39,041 nucleotides of DNA from assembly GCA_017502305.1 (NCBI GenBank), contig JAFVVG010000029.1, positions 1-39,041 on the forward strand, written 5' to 3'. A program made the translations under genes and the position numbers. This DNA is from Clostridia bacterium. Its GTDB lineage: Bacteria > Bacillota > Clostridia > Christensenellales > Aristaeellaceae. The notes under the pieces were generated by a model, which saw only the letters and a program-made list of their open reading frames with translations, made no database searches and was not told where the DNA came from. The stretch's first letter is position 1, and each line of letters starts with the position of its first letter. Shown here piece after piece: positions 22,903 through 31,575 of this stretch.

Positions 22903-25491
22903 TCAGGGCTCCACAGCGACCACGGACAGACCATTGTTCAGCGCGAAGGTGTGAGCGTAGCTGTCCTTGCGGCAGTAGACGGTCAACTGGTCGCAGCCAT
23001 CAAAGGCATCGGCGGCAATGGAGGTGATCTGCTCGCCCAGAATGGCGGTCGTCAGCCCGGTGCAGCCCGCAAAGGCGCGGCTGCCGATGGAGGCAGGGCT
23101 GAGCGCCAGCAGGGTATCGAAGGTGGTGTCGCCGGCAAAGGACTCTTCCCCGATGACGGTGAGGGAAGTTGGCGTCCTGAGGGTGCTGGCGGAGGTGACG
23201 TAAACATCCACCCGGCGCAGCAGGCCATTGTTCTCGCCGGTGGAGATGTAAACGCTGCACCAGCCGGGCGCGGCGCCGGTGATGTCGGCGTAGAGGGCGG
23301 CGGTAGCGGCGTTGCTGCCGGGAACAACGGTGGCGATGTCAGTCTGGGAGCTGGAGGCCAGCAGCGTGCCCTGATGGGCGATCAGCGCAGCATTGCCGGG
23401 GGTTACGGTGGCCTGCACGCGGACGGTGCTGCCGGATTGCAGGGTCACAGCAGTCTTGTCCAGAGCGAGCGCGGTGTAGCGGTAGGTAACTTCCACCGAC
23501 TGGGAGGCGACCTCTTGCTCGCCCAGATAGGGATCGGTGATCCTGACCTTCACGGTGTAGCTGCCGGGCTCCTGCAGGAGCAGGGAGCGCTGCGTACCGT
23601 CGATGGGGGCATAGTCGGTATAGACCTTGTCGTCCTTATATAGGGCAAGGGCAAAACGATTGGCGCCAAGCACGCCGCTGTGGTTGATCTGCGCGGACAG
23701 CGTTTCGCCCACATACAGCTTTGTGGCGGAAACAGCCACGCTGTTGAGCTTCACATCGTCGTCCGGGTCGTGCACGGAAACCGTGCAGCTGGCGGCGATG
23801 GCATTGTTGGCGGTGGTGTAGGCGGTGATAGTGGTCTGGCCACCGTCAAGGGCGGTGATCTTGCCGCCAGTCACGGAGGCTACCTCGGGGTTGGAGCTGG
23901 TCCATACCAGATCCTTGCCGGCGGTTGCGTTGGAGGGGGTATATGTTACCGTCAGCGTCTCCGTGTCGCCCTTGTCCATGGACAGAGTGCTGTTGCTGAG
24001 CGCAATGCCGGTGACGGTAATGTCGGGGGTACGGAAGGACTGAACGGCCGAATAATAGATCAGCCCCCAGTTATCAATGTAAAACTGATAGTAATACGTG
24101 GTACCCGGTGAAAGGGTGAAGCCCCATTTGTTCAACGGATAGAAGACTTTCTTGACCCGAGTGCCGTCAGCCAAGTCTTCCACGGTCTTTATCCTGTTGG
24201 AGGTGGAGGTGCCGAACCAGAAGCCGCACTCTGTCAACGAGAAAATCTTCGTCAAGTCAACGTTGATCTGTGCGTTGGTCGTGGTGATATCGGTCACATA
24301 CAGCTTTTCAAAGGCGCCGGAAACCGTGATCGTCGAGGTGGCCTTCACCGAGCTGTCGGCCTTGGAGGTCGCGGTGATGGTGGCGGTGCCCTCAGCAACG
24401 GCAGTCACCACGCCGCTGGAGTTCACGGTGGCCACGGCGGTGTTGGAGGAGGTCCATGTGATGCCCTTCTCGGTGGTGTTGCTGGGGGTATAGGCCACCG
24501 AGAGAGTGGTGGTCTGGACGGGAGCAAGCGTGTAGCCCGTGGTGTTCATGGTGAGCTTGGTGGGGTTGATAGGCGTCTGGGAAACGGTGATCTTGTTACT
24601 CTGAACCTTTGCGGACTGCTTCAAGGAGTCTTGGATCGAAACGTCCACATACCACACGCCGGCGCTGTTGATGGTATAGCTGGCCTTGCTGCTGGTGCTG
24701 TTCTGGGTTGCCATCAGGGTGCCATCTTTGTACCACTTATAGATGTACTTCATGTTGCTCACACCCTCGGCGGGGGCGTTCACCGTGGCGGTGAAGCCGG
24801 TGCGAGTGGTGGGCATGGTCAGACTGACGCTGGTGAAGGAAGGAGCGGGCGGGTTGGCGATAACGGCCTTCTTCATCATGAGATAGATGTGTGCGTAATT
24901 CGTGGAGGCGGATTCCATCATGTAATCATAGCTGGCGATGATCTTCTTCAGCAGCGTTTCCTGATCATTGGGGGTGAACAGGCAGAAGACTGAATCATCC
25001 AAGCTTTTCTGGACGTTCTTGCGGGCATTGGAAATGCTGGTGCTCATGCTGCTTAGCTCGCTCAGCTGATTCAGCCGGGCGTCCGTCCAGTCGGCGTCGC
25101 CATAGGCATTGATGTCCTCCATCACCCAGCGGAAAACAAGATCCAGATTGTCGGCATGGATCGCCTGATAATTGATGTAGGTGTTAACGTGGGAGTTAAC
25201 GGTTTCCACGCAGGCGCCGGACAGCCCGTCATAGCAGAGGTAGGCTGCGCGGCACAGGTTATAGATCTGCTCGGCGATGGTTTTGTAATCACCCAGCTCT
25301 ACCTCGCTGCCCAATCCGAGACTGATGAGCAGCTTGGTGGATTCCAGCGTGCTTTCGAAAAGATCCTTCTGTGCATCGGCCAGCGCATCGGCTTTGGCTG
25401 TGGGCAGACCGGCACCGAAAAGGATGCTGATGCTCAGGCAGAAGGTCAGCAGGGCGGCGATAATCTTTTTTGCAATTCTTCTCATACACAT
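22903..25491 (-). CDS. Large secreted Big2/Ig-like repeat protein with leucine-rich C-terminus
   Basis: An 862-aa exported surface protein. The signal peptide (residues 1-34) reads IIAALLTFCLSISILFGAGL and ends AKADA. A helical region follows (~35-225). Next come an Ig-like module (~228-320), a Big2 domain with ITWTSSNTAVATVNSSGVVTA (~325-400), a fibronectin-like module, a second Big2 domain with LVWTSSNPEVASVTGGKITA, two more beta-modules, and a BspA-type LRR_5 end (IGSRAFAGCTGLTTAILGEQ, AADAFDGCDQLTVYC). There is no LPXTG or transmembrane anchor. Such proteins bind hosts, glycans or other cells. The start at 25491 has GGAGG 8 bases upstream; the second ATG at 25485 is also possible. Confidence 0.85.
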   Translation of the reverse strand: MCMRRIAKKIIAALLTFCLSISILFGAGLPTAKADALADAQKDLFESTLESTKLLISLGLGSEVELGDYKTIAEQIYNLCRAAYLCYDGLSGACVETVNSHVNTYINYQAIHADNLDLVFRWVMEDINAYGDADWTDARLNQLSELSSMSTSISNARKNVQKSLDDSVFCLFTPNDQETLLKKIIASYDYMMESASTNYAHIYLMMKKAVIANPPAPSFTSVSLTMPTTRTGFTATVNAPAEGVSNMKYIYKWYKDGTLMATQNSTSSKASYTINSAGVWYVDVSIQDSLKQSAKVQSNKITVSQTPINPTKLTMNTTGYTLAPVQTTTLSVAYTPSNTTEKGITWTSSNTAVATVNSSGVVTAVAEGTATITATSKADSSVKATSTITVSGAFEKLYVTDITTTNAQINVDLTKIFSLTECGFWFGTSTSNRIKTVEDLADGTRVKKVFYPLNKWGFTLSPGTTYYYQFYIDNWGLIYYSAVQSFRTPDITVTGIALSNSTLSMDKGDTETLTVTYTPSNATAGKDLVWTSSNPEVASVTGGKITALDGGQTTITAYTTANNAIAASCTVSVHDPDDDVKLNSVAVSATKLYVGETLSAQINHSGVLGANRFALALYKDDKVYTDYAPIDGTQRSLLLQEPGSYTVKVRITDPYLGEQEVASQSVEVTYRYTALALDKTAVTLQSGSTVRVQATVTPGNAALIAHQGTLLASSSQTDIATVVPGSNAATAALYADITGAAPGWCSVYISTGENNGLLRRVDVYVTSASTLRTPTSLTVIGEESFAGDTTFDTLLALSPASIGSRAFAGCTGLTTAILGEQITSIAADAFDGCDQLTVYCRKDSYAHTFALNNGLSVVAVEP

Positions 25492-25524
25492 ATGAGATTC
25501 CTCCAGAACGGTTTTGATGAAACA

Positions 25525-25553
25525 ATAATAATCCGGAAAACGCGCTTTGTCAA
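25525..25553 (-). promoter_or_regulatory. Promoter of the Big2 protein gene
   Basis: Minus-strand TTGACA (25548-25553) and TATTAT (25525-25530) are 17 bp apart, about 20 bp after the aconitase terminator. Confidence 0.75.
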
Positions 25554-25569
25554 TGGCTATCATGGTAAA

Positions 25570-25596
25570 GCCTCCCGGTCATTGAAGCCGGGAGGC
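25570..25596 (-). terminator. Terminator of the aconitase gene
   Basis: GCCTCCCGG (25570-25578) and CCGGGAGGC (25588-25596) form a perfect 9-bp stem. On the minus strand it is followed only by TTTACC, so termination may be incomplete. Confidence 0.7.
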
Positions 25597-25605
25597 CTTG
25601 GTCGA

Positions 25606-27537
25606 TCACGGGTTGGATTCTCTGGTGTAGTTGAGCAGGCCGCCGGAAAGGATCATGCCGCGCTGGCGTTCCGTCAGGGGCAGGAGCACGGTGTAATCGT
25701 GTCCCTTGGTGACGTTGCGCAGGGTCAGGACCTCCTGGCCCGCCTCGATGGCCGCGCGGATGCCCGGCAGCGCCAGCTCATCCATCATATCGATATCATC
25801 ATAATCGATTTCATTCTGGAAAGTCAAGGGCATAATGCCGTTGTTGATCAGGTTGGCCTGGTGGATGCGGGCAAAACTCTTGGCCACCACGGCGCGGATG
25901 CCCAGGTACAGGGGCACCAGCGCGGCGTGCTCGCGGCTGGAGCCCTGGCCGTAGTTGCTGCCAGCCACCAGCATGCCGCCCTTTTCGGCCTTGGCACGGG
26001 CGGGGAAGGTTTCATCCACGGGGGTGAGGCAGAAGTCGCTCAGGTAGGGCACGTTGCTGCGGAAGGGCAGCAGCTTGGCGTTGGAGGGCATGATGTGGTC
26101 GGTGGTGATGTTGTCCTCCATCTTCAGCAGAGCCTTGCCGGAAACGTCGCTCTCCAGGGCATGGCCCAGGGGGAAGGGCTGGATGTTGGGGCCGCGGACC
26201 ACGTCCACCGTATCCTCGGCGCCGGCTGCCACAGGGGGAATCACCAGGTTGTCGTTGACCTCGAACTCCTCGGGCTGGGGGATGGTCAGGTCGATGTCGA
26301 TGCAGCGGGGGTCGGTCAGCACGCCGGTGAGGGCAGTGATGGCGGCGGTCTCGCAGCTGGTGAGGTAAATGCTGGCGGAGGCGGTTCCGCTGCGGGCATA
26401 GAAGTTGCGGTTGTTGGTGCGGATGGAGATGGCGTTGGTCTTGGGGCTCTGGCCCATGCCGATGCAGGGGCCGCAGGCAGATTCAAGAATACGCGCGCCG
26501 GCACCAAGCATATCCGCCAGAGCGCCGTTGCGGGCCAGCATGGTCAGCACCTGCTTGGAGCCGGGGCCGATGACCAGGCTTACATCGGGATGCACGGTTT
26601 TGCCCTTGAGGATCTTGGCCACACGCATCATGTCCTGATAGGAGGAATTGGTGCAGCTGCCGATGAACACCTGGTCCACCTTGATGGGGCCGACGGCTTC
26701 AACGGTTTCCACGTTATCGGGCATATGGGGGCGGGCCACCAGGGGCACCAGGGTATTCAGGTCGATCTCCACCATCTCGTCGTAGGTGGCGTCGGCATCG
26801 GGGGCCAGGGGAGTGAAGTCCTCTTCGCGCTTCTGGGCCTTCAGGAAGGCACGGGTGGCCTCGTCCGCCGGGAACACAGAGGTGGTGGCGCCCAGCTCAG
26901 CGCCCATGTTGGCGATGGTGGCGCGCTCGGGCACCGTCAGGGTAGCAACGCCGGGGCCGATGTATTCCATCACCTTGCCCACGCCGCCCTTCACACTCAG
27001 CCGGCGCAGCACCTCCAGGATGATATCCTTGGCGGCAACGCCCTTCTGCAATTCGCCGGTGAGCTTCACACCCACCACCTTGGGGCAGGTCATGAAATAG
27101 GCGCCGCCGCCCATGGCTACGGCCACGTCCAGGCCGCCGGCGCCGATGGCCAGCATGCCGATGCCGCCGCCGGTGGGGGTGTGGCTGTCGCTGCCCAGCA
27201 GGGTATAGCCGGGCACGCCGAAGCGCTCCAGCTGCACCTGGTGGCAGATGCCGTTGCCGGGCTTGGAGCAATAGATGCCGTGCTTTTTGGCCACCGTTTG
27301 GATATACTGGTGGTCATCGGCGTTCTCAAAGCCGGTCTGCAGGGTGTTGTGGTCGATATAGGCGACGGACTTCTTGGTCTTCACCCGGTCCACGCCCATG
27401 GCCTCGAACTGCAGGTAAGCCATGGTGCCGGTGGAATCCTGGGTCAGGGTCTGGTCGATGCGGATGGAGATCTCCGTGCCGGGGATGAGCTCGCCGGAAA
27501 GCAGATGCGCGGCGAGGATTTTCTGTGTAAGGTTCAT
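25606..27537 (-). CDS. acn: Aconitate hydratase (one-chain, short type)
   Basis: Interconverts citrate and isocitrate via cis-aconitate using a [4Fe-4S] cluster. The 643-aa length matches the compact 'Aquifex-type' aconitase rather than the ~900-aa AcnA. The LeuC-like part shows SDSHTPTGGGIGMLAIGAGG (116-135), with cluster ligands Cys295 (FIGSCTNSSY) and Cys355/Cys358 (SACGPCIGMGQ). The swivel LeuD-like part carries VAGSNYGQGSSREHAAL and ends NPHelse-free. The ATG at 27537 has GGAGG 7 bases upstream; the in-frame ATG at 27543 is too close to it. A palindrome between promoter and start codon suggests repression. No citrate synthase or isocitrate dehydrogenase lies nearby. Confidence 0.92.
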   Translation of the reverse strand: MNLTQKILAAHLLSGELIPGTEISIRIDQTLTQDSTGTMAYLQFEAMGVDRVKTKKSVAYIDHNTLQTGFENADDHQYIQTVAKKHGIYCSKPGNGICHQVQLERFGVPGYTLLGSDSHTPTGGGIGMLAIGAGGLDVAVAMGGGAYFMTCPKVVGVKLTGELQKGVAAKDIILEVLRRLSVKGGVGKVMEYIGPGVATLTVPERATIANMGAELGATTSVFPADEATRAFLKAQKREEDFTPLAPDADATYDEMVEIDLNTLVPLVARPHMPDNVETVEAVGPIKVDQVFIGSCTNSSYQDMMRVAKILKGKTVHPDVSLVIGPGSKQVLTMLARNGALADMLGAGARILESACGPCIGMGQSPKTNAISIRTNNRNFYARSGTASASIYLTSCETAAITALTGVLTDPRCIDIDLTIPQPEEFEVNDNLVIPPVAAGAEDTVDVVRGPNIQPFPLGHALESDVSGKALLKMEDNITTDHIMPSNAKLLPFRSNVPYLSDFCLTPVDETFPARAKAEKGGMLVAGSNYGQGSSREHAALVPLYLGIRAVVAKSFARIHQANLINNGIMPLTFQNEIDYDDIDMMDELALPGIRAAIEAGQEVLTLRNVTKGHDYTVLLPLTERQRGMILSGGLLNYTRESNP

Positions 27538-27569
27538 GGTCATTCCTCCAAAATACGTATGATTTTCGT

Positions 27570-27581
27570 ATTGTATACAAT
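27570..27581. promoter_or_regulatory. Perfect palindrome downstream of the aconitase promoter (GntR-type operator candidate)
   Basis: ATTGTATACAAT is a perfect 12-bp palindrome of the general GntR form (n-GT-n-AC-n). It would lie about 7-18 bases downstream of the predicted start point, in a roadblock position. A second short inverted repeat, ATACG/CGTAT (27553-27557 and 27566-27570), lies next to it. Confidence 0.5.
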
Positions 27582-27594
27582 TTGTTGCCCATCC

Positions 27595-27624
27595 ATCATA
27601 GCGGCAAAAAGGCGGCGCTGTCAA
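27595..27624 (-). promoter_or_regulatory. Aconitase promoter
   Basis: Minus-strand TTGACA (27619-27624) and TATGAT (27595-27600) are separated by 18 bp. Transcription would start near 27588. Confidence 0.75.
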
Positions 27625-27681
27625 CCGATTGGCACAGAAAGAACATCAAAAAGGCATTCCGCAAAAAAACGAAAAAACCGC

Positions 27682-27710
27682 TTGACAAATTTCCTCAACA
27701 GCGGTATAAT
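27682..27710 (+). promoter_or_regulatory. tRNA-Leu promoter
   Basis: TTGACA (27682-27687) and TATAAT (27705-27710) are perfect consensus with a 17-bp spacer, 12 bp before the tRNA. Confidence 0.9.
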
Positions 27711-27722
27711 CAACCCTGTTCT

Positions 27723-27809
27723 GCGGGAATGGCGGAATTGGCAGACGCGCATGATTCAGGTTCATGTGCACGTACGTGCTTGCAGGTTCAAGTCCTGTTT
27801 CCCGCACCA
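27723..27809 (+). tRNA. tRNA-Leu (anticodon CAG)
   Basis: An 87-base class II tRNA. The acceptor stem GCGGGAA pairs with TTCCCGC; the D-arm contains AATTGGCAGACGC; the anticodon stem CATGA/TCATG encloses TTCAGGT (anticodon CAG, reading CUG). The long variable arm is GCAC-GTAC-GTGC, and the T-arm contains GGTTCAAGTCC. The 3' ACCA is encoded. It is a single gene with its own promoter and terminator. CTG is the dominant Leu codon in the neighbouring genes, consistent with this isoacceptor being important. Confidence 0.95.
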
Positions 27810-27810
27810 T

Positions 27811-27846
27811 ACCCTCCGAGGCAACGGCTTCGGAGGGTTTTGTGTT
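27811..27846 (+). terminator. tRNA-Leu terminator
   Basis: ACCCTCCGA (27811-27819) pairs with TCGGAGGGT (27830-27838), followed by TTTTGTGTT. Confidence 0.85.
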
Positions 27847-27854
27847 ATATTGGC

Positions 27855-27882
27855 TTGTCAAGCATCTGAAAAGATGTATAAT
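27855..27882 (+). promoter_or_regulatory. Promoter of the secreted hydrolase gene cluster
   Basis: TTGTCA (27855-27860) and TATAAT (27877-27882) are separated by 16 bp, about 30 bases before the ribosome site. Confidence 0.7.
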
Positions 27883-27923
27883 GGTGATAGAGAAAAACGT
27901 GACGGCATCATGGAGGATGGCGT

Positions 27924-29216
27924 ATGCTGAAAAAATTGATGGGCTTTGTGCTGGTACTGTGTATGTGCCTGGCGTCAGCCGGGGCAGAGGAAGCCACGCT
28001 AACGCAAAGGGTGCTGGCAGCGTTCCTGGCTGGCGAATACACGCAGGTGGAGGCTATGTGCAATGACGAAGTGCGCGCAGCCGTTGGGGCAGAGCAGCTG
28101 AAACAAGCCTGGGAAATGCAGCTGACGGCGTTGGGCAGCTTTGTTGAGGTGGCTGACAGCAGCGTGCAAAACGGTGCGGATGTGCTGACGCTCCGCCACG
28201 AACGGGGCGCACAGAACCTGGTGGTGGTGTGGGATGACCAGGGGAAGATTGCCGGGCTGATGCTCCAGCCTGCGGTGCTGGCTGATGCCCCTGCGCCCAA
28301 GGTGCTGCCGGACGGCACCGAAGAAAATGAAGTCGTGCTGTTTGCGGAAACGGCAAGGCAGCTTAGCGGAAAAATCGTCGTTCCTGCGGGAAAGGATGCG
28401 CCCTATGTGGTGTTCGTCCACGGCTCCGGGCCCAGTGATATGAATGAAACCATTTATGCCAATCAGCCTTTTCGTGATTTGGCGTATGACTTGGCTGCAC
28501 AGGGGATCGGGTCCATCCGCTTTGACAAGGTGACCTATGCACATCCCGAATACCCCTGCGAAACGGTGGTACAGGAATATCTGGAACCGGTGCAGGAAGC
28601 TGTTCGCGTGCTGAAGGAAACGGTGGACGCAACGAAGATTTATATTCTGGGACATAGCCAGGGCGGCATGCTGATGCCCTGGCTGATGCAGGAATGCGAT
28701 GCTGCTGGCGGCATTGCCCTGGCAGGCACACCCTGCGAGCTGTGGGAGATATCCTATCAGCAGAACCTGGATATCATTAGCCTTTCGCCCAAGGTGCAGC
28801 AGCTGGTGATGGTCGCTGTGGTGGAGGCGGAGCGAGGCCGTGCGGAAAAATTGGCGGAGATGTCCGATGCCCAGGCACAGGAGCAGACCATCTTCGGCAT
28901 CAATGCGTATTACTTGAAGCACATGGCAGCTATAGATCAGCTTGCCATCGCCAGGGAAAGCGGCAAGCCCATGCTGATGCTGTGGGGCGAGCGGGACGTG
29001 CAAGTGGCTCGCAGTCACCATGAGGCATGGCAAACGGGTTTGGGGGATTCGGAATTGTATACCTATATCACCTATCCGGAGCTGAACCATCTGTTTGTGC
29101 CAGCGCAGGAGGGTGAGAGGATCGACAATATTGCCAGCTGCTATGCCATACCGGCGCAGGTGGATACCCGCGTGGCGGCAGACATTGCAGCCTGGATCAA
29201 GGAGGCTGTGCAATGA
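27924..29216 (+). CDS. Secreted alpha/beta hydrolase with N-terminal DUF3887-like domain
   Basis: A 430-aa exported hydrolase. The signal peptide (1-21) reads LMGFVLVLCMCLASAGA; the cysteine is not in a good lipobox. Residues ~25-115 resemble DUF3887, a cystatin-like domain often fused to such hydrolases (LAGEYTQVEAMCNDEV). The hydrolase part has FVHGSGPSDMNE (oxyanion region), nucleophile GHSQGG, the acid in WGERDVQV and the histidine in LNHLFVPAQ. The family is probably a secreted peptidase or esterase; the substrate is unknown. GGAGG lies 7 bases before the ATG. Its stop codon overlaps the next start (ATGA), so translation is coupled. The signal-peptide region shares a 27-base identical stretch with the next gene. 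Confidence 0.82.
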   Translation: MLKKLMGFVLVLCMCLASAGAEEATLTQRVLAAFLAGEYTQVEAMCNDEVRAAVGAEQLKQAWEMQLTALGSFVEVADSSVQNGADVLTLRHERGAQNLVVVWDDQGKIAGLMLQPAVLADAPAPKVLPDGTEENEVVLFAETARQLSGKIVVPAGKDAPYVVFVHGSGPSDMNETIYANQPFRDLAYDLAAQGIGSIRFDKVTYAHPEYPCETVVQEYLEPVQEAVRVLKETVDATKIYILGHSQGGMLMPWLMQECDAAGGIALAGTPCELWEISYQQNLDIISLSPKVQQLVMVAVVEAERGRAEKLAEMSDAQAQEQTIFGINAYYLKHMAAIDQLAIARESGKPMLMLWGERDVQVARSHHEAWQTGLGDSELYTYITYPELNHLFVPAQEGERIDNIASCYAIPAQVDTRVAADIAAWIKEAVQ

Positions 29217-29797
29217 AACGGTTGCTTGCGTGCCTGGCGGTACTGTTCCTGCTGCTGGCGTCAGCCGGGGCAGAGGAAGCCCCCTTCGACTTCAAGCAAT
29301 TCCGCTGGGGCGACGGAAAGGATGCGATCATCGCGGTGGAGGGTGCCCCGGCGCAGCGGATCACCGACAGCCAGTATCAGGCGGAGGTTCTTTGCTATCA
29401 CACTACCATTGCAGGGCTGAAGGCTCAGCTGAGCTACATGCTCGGTGATGCGGAGGGCCTGTTCATTGTGGTCTACTCGCTCCAGGAAAAGCAGGACGAC
29501 GCGACGGGCTACATCGGGGATTACGATCTGCTGCGCGAGGTGCTGACCGGCAAGTATGGCACGCCGGTGTATGACGATATGGCCTGGAACTGCGGCGAGG
29601 TGCTGCAGGAGGTGTATCAGGATGACCTGAACACCGCCTTCCGGCTGGGCTATGTGACCTTTGAAACGGTGTACGAAACCGATACGACCATGATCTTTTT
29701 GACCATGGAGGGCGAAATGTTCGGTGCAACCACCGAACTGGTGTACCAAAGCAAGACTGTTCAGCCTTCCCTGCGGGATTTTTCAAATGAGATCTGA
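29213..29797 (+). CDS. Secreted protein of unknown function
   Basis: A 194-aa exported protein with signal peptide MKRLLACLAVLFLLLASAGA. The mature part begins PFDFKQFRWGDGKDAIIAVEG and resembles a small alpha/beta domain that binds or scaffolds; I do not recognise a family. The WGD-x-x-x-x-I opening followed by a predicted loose beta-sheet recalls secreted proteins that measure short repeats of the form 'F-x-WG', but that is not an assignment. It overlaps the hydrolase gene by 4 bases (ATGA) and is followed 15 bp later by the AAC(3)-like gene, so it belongs to the same transcript. No catalytic residues or anchors are apparent. Confidence 0.7.
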   Translation: MKRLLACLAVLFLLLASAGAEEAPFDFKQFRWGDGKDAIIAVEGAPAQRITDSQYQAEVLCYHTTIAGLKAQLSYMLGDAEGLFIVVYSLQEKQDDATGYIGDYDLLREVLTGKYGTPVYDDMAWNCGEVLQEVYQDDLNTAFRLGYVTFETVYETDTTMIFLTMEGEMFGATTELVYQSKTVQPSLRDFSNEI

Positions 29798-29812
29798 AAA
29801 GGAGAAACGCAT

Positions 29813-30613
29813 ATGACCACCAAACAGGATATCCTCCGCTTTCTGGAGGAGATGGACATTGCCCATGACGATACCGTGACCATTCACGCCGCCCTGCGCA
29901 AGGTGGGCCCCATCGAGGACGGCGCTGACGGCCTCATCGACGCCCTGACGGAGCATCTGCGGGATGGCCTTTTGCTGGTTCCTACCCACACCTGGGCTGT
30001 GGTGAACAAGGCCAACCCTTATTTTGACGTGCGCTCCACGGTGCCCAACATCGGCACCCTGGCCCGTATCGCCGCCCAGCGCAAGGATGGCGTGCGCTCC
30101 CTGCACCCCACCCACTCCATGATGGCCTTTGGCAAGAACGCCCGGGCATATATCCAGGGCGAGGAAAAGTCTGGCACCCCGGCCCCCATGGGCGGCGCCC
30201 TGGCCCGATTGTACGACGTGGGCGGCAAAGTGATCCTGCTGGGCGTGGGCCACGAGCGCAACACCTATCTCCACGCCGTGGACGAGCGGGTGGATGTGAA
30301 GAACCGCCTGGCGGAGGAAGGCTTTGACGTGACCATCACCGACTGGAACGGCAACACCATCCTCTGCAAGGATTTCCACCCCCACGAGGTGCACGGCCTG
30401 CCGGCGCACGTCAGCGGTTGCTCGGAGTATTATCCCAACTACAACAAGGCCTTTGAGGTGGCGGACGCCGTGCGCTATGGCCGTCTGGGCAATGCCAGGG
30501 TGTATGTATGCGATGTGCGCAAAATGACCGACCAGATGATGAAAATTTGGGCCCGTGCCGACCGCGATATGTGCGTGTGCGATATGGAGATCCCGGAAAG
30601 CTGGTATATGTGA
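29813..30613 (+). CDS. AAC(3)-family N-acetyltransferase (aminoglycoside acetyltransferase-like)
   Basis: A 266-aa acetyl-CoA-dependent enzyme of the antibiotic N-acetyltransferase family (AAC(3), YokD). Family marks are VTIHAALRKVG (~23-33), LLLVPTHTW, TVPNIGTLARI, RSLHPTHSMMAFG (the His-containing core) and VILLGVGHERNTYLHAVDE. In aminoglycoside-active members these regions bind CoA and the antibiotic, but many chromosomal relatives act on other amines, so resistance is not shown. AAGGAG lies 9 bases before the ATG. Its TGA overlaps the ATG of the next gene by one base, so the acetyltransferase and epimerase are coupled. The Cys-rich tail (MCVCDMEIPESW) is unusual. Confidence 0.85.
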   Translation: MTTKQDILRFLEEMDIAHDDTVTIHAALRKVGPIEDGADGLIDALTEHLRDGLLLVPTHTWAVVNKANPYFDVRSTVPNIGTLARIAAQRKDGVRSLHPTHSMMAFGKNARAYIQGEEKSGTPAPMGGALARLYDVGGKVILLGVGHERNTYLHAVDERVDVKNRLAEEGFDVTITDWNGNTILCKDFHPHEVHGLPAHVSGCSEYYPNYNKAFEVADAVRYGRLGNARVYVCDVRKMTDQMMKIWARADRDMCVCDMEIPESWYM

Positions 30614-31512
30614 TGAAACTGCTGATGATTGGCGGCAGCGGACAGCTGAGCCGCCGGGTGGTGGAACTGGCCCTTGAAGGCGGCCACGATGTATGGACCC
30701 TGACCCGGGGCAACCGCCCCCTGCCGGAGGGCGTTCACAGCCTGATCGCCGACCGTGCCGACGACGATGCCGTGCGCAACGCCCTGGCCGGCGCCGGCGT
30801 AATGTGGGACGCTGCCATCGACTGCATCTGCATGACGCCCGAGCACGCTGCCCAGGATCTGGCGCTGCTGCCGGCTTTCACCCAGCGCCTGGCGGTGGTG
30901 TCCACGGACTCGGTATACCATCCCTACCACAAATCTGTACCGCAGACGGAAGAGGCCGACTTCTACATGGACGACGGAGGCTATGGCGCCAAGAAGCGGC
31001 AGATGGAGCAGGTTTTCCTGGGAGACCGGGAAAGCCTGGCCTGGACGATCTTTCGGCCGGGACACATCTTCGGCAAGGGTTTCCTGCTGGGGTGCTATCC
31101 GGAGCAGAGCCGGCAGGCGGATCTGCTGGACCATATGCGTGCCGACAAACCCCTGCGCCTGGTGGGGGGCGGCGAGTTCCTGATTCACCCCATCTATGTG
31201 GACGACATGGCGCTGGCGTTGCTGGACTGCCTTGACAAGCCCAAAGCGGAAGGGGAGATCTTCTGCATTGGCGGGCCGGAGGCGGTGCTCAACCGGGTGT
31301 ATTATGAGCATATTGGCGAGATCATCGGCCATCCGGCGAAGATCGAGGTGGTTCCCCTGGAGGGCTACCTGGAGGCCAACCCCCAGTACAGCGGCCACCT
31401 GTGCCAGCGCTGCTACTGCCTGGATAAAATGCGGGAGGCGGGCATCCGCATGCCCGACATGCCCCTGAAGGAAGGCCTGCGCCGGCATATTGAATGGCTG
31501 GACGGGCAGTAA
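30613..31512 (+). CDS. NAD-dependent epimerase/dehydratase (extended SDR)
   Basis: A 299-aa Rossmann-fold enzyme likely acting on a nucleotide sugar or related substrate. The dinucleotide motif is LLMIGGSGQLSRR (3-15), with the third Gly of the usual G-x-x-G-x-x-G changed to Ser. STDSVYHP gives the active-site Ser/Thr region, and YGAKKRQME carries the catalytic Y-x-x-x-K pair. IHPIYVDDMALALLDCLD is the usual late helix. Members with this pattern are often annotated as NAD-dependent epimerases and occur in chloroplast-RNA-binding-like SDRs too. The start overlaps the previous stop (TGATG), so it needs translational coupling. The substrate is unknown. Confidence 0.8.
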   Translation: MKLLMIGGSGQLSRRVVELALEGGHDVWTLTRGNRPLPEGVHSLIADRADDDAVRNALAGAGVMWDAAIDCICMTPEHAAQDLALLPAFTQRLAVVSTDSVYHPYHKSVPQTEEADFYMDDGGYGAKKRQMEQVFLGDRESLAWTIFRPGHIFGKGFLLGCYPEQSRQADLLDHMRADKPLRLVGGGEFLIHPIYVDDMALALLDCLDKPKAEGEIFCIGGPEAVLNRVYYEHIGEIIGHPAKIEVVPLEGYLEANPQYSGHLCQRCYCLDKMREAGIRMPDMPLKEGLRRHIEWLDGQ

Positions 31513-31526
31513 AGAGACGCAATAAA

Positions 31527-31555
31527 ACCTCCCTTGTGGCGGGAAGGTTGTTAAG
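31527..31555 (+). terminator. Possible terminator after the epimerase gene
   Basis: ACCTCCC and GGGA-AGGT form a stem with one bulge, followed by TGTT. The T-run is poor; the hairpin at 31576-31611 may be the real stop. Confidence 0.45.
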
Positions 31556-31575
31556 GAACAATTTATCCTGCAACG

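Noticed and set aside
1679..27645. TTGGCACAGAAA at 1681 and again near 27630 as an attachment-site pair
   Set aside because: A 12-base match is expected by chance in a window of this size, and the flanks do not match.
25156..27930. Very long plus-strand open frame (924 codons) opposite aconitase and the Big2 gene
   Set aside because: It is antisense to two clear genes, has low-complexity Gly/His/Val/Ala composition typical of GC-rich mirror frames, and no domain or ribosome site.
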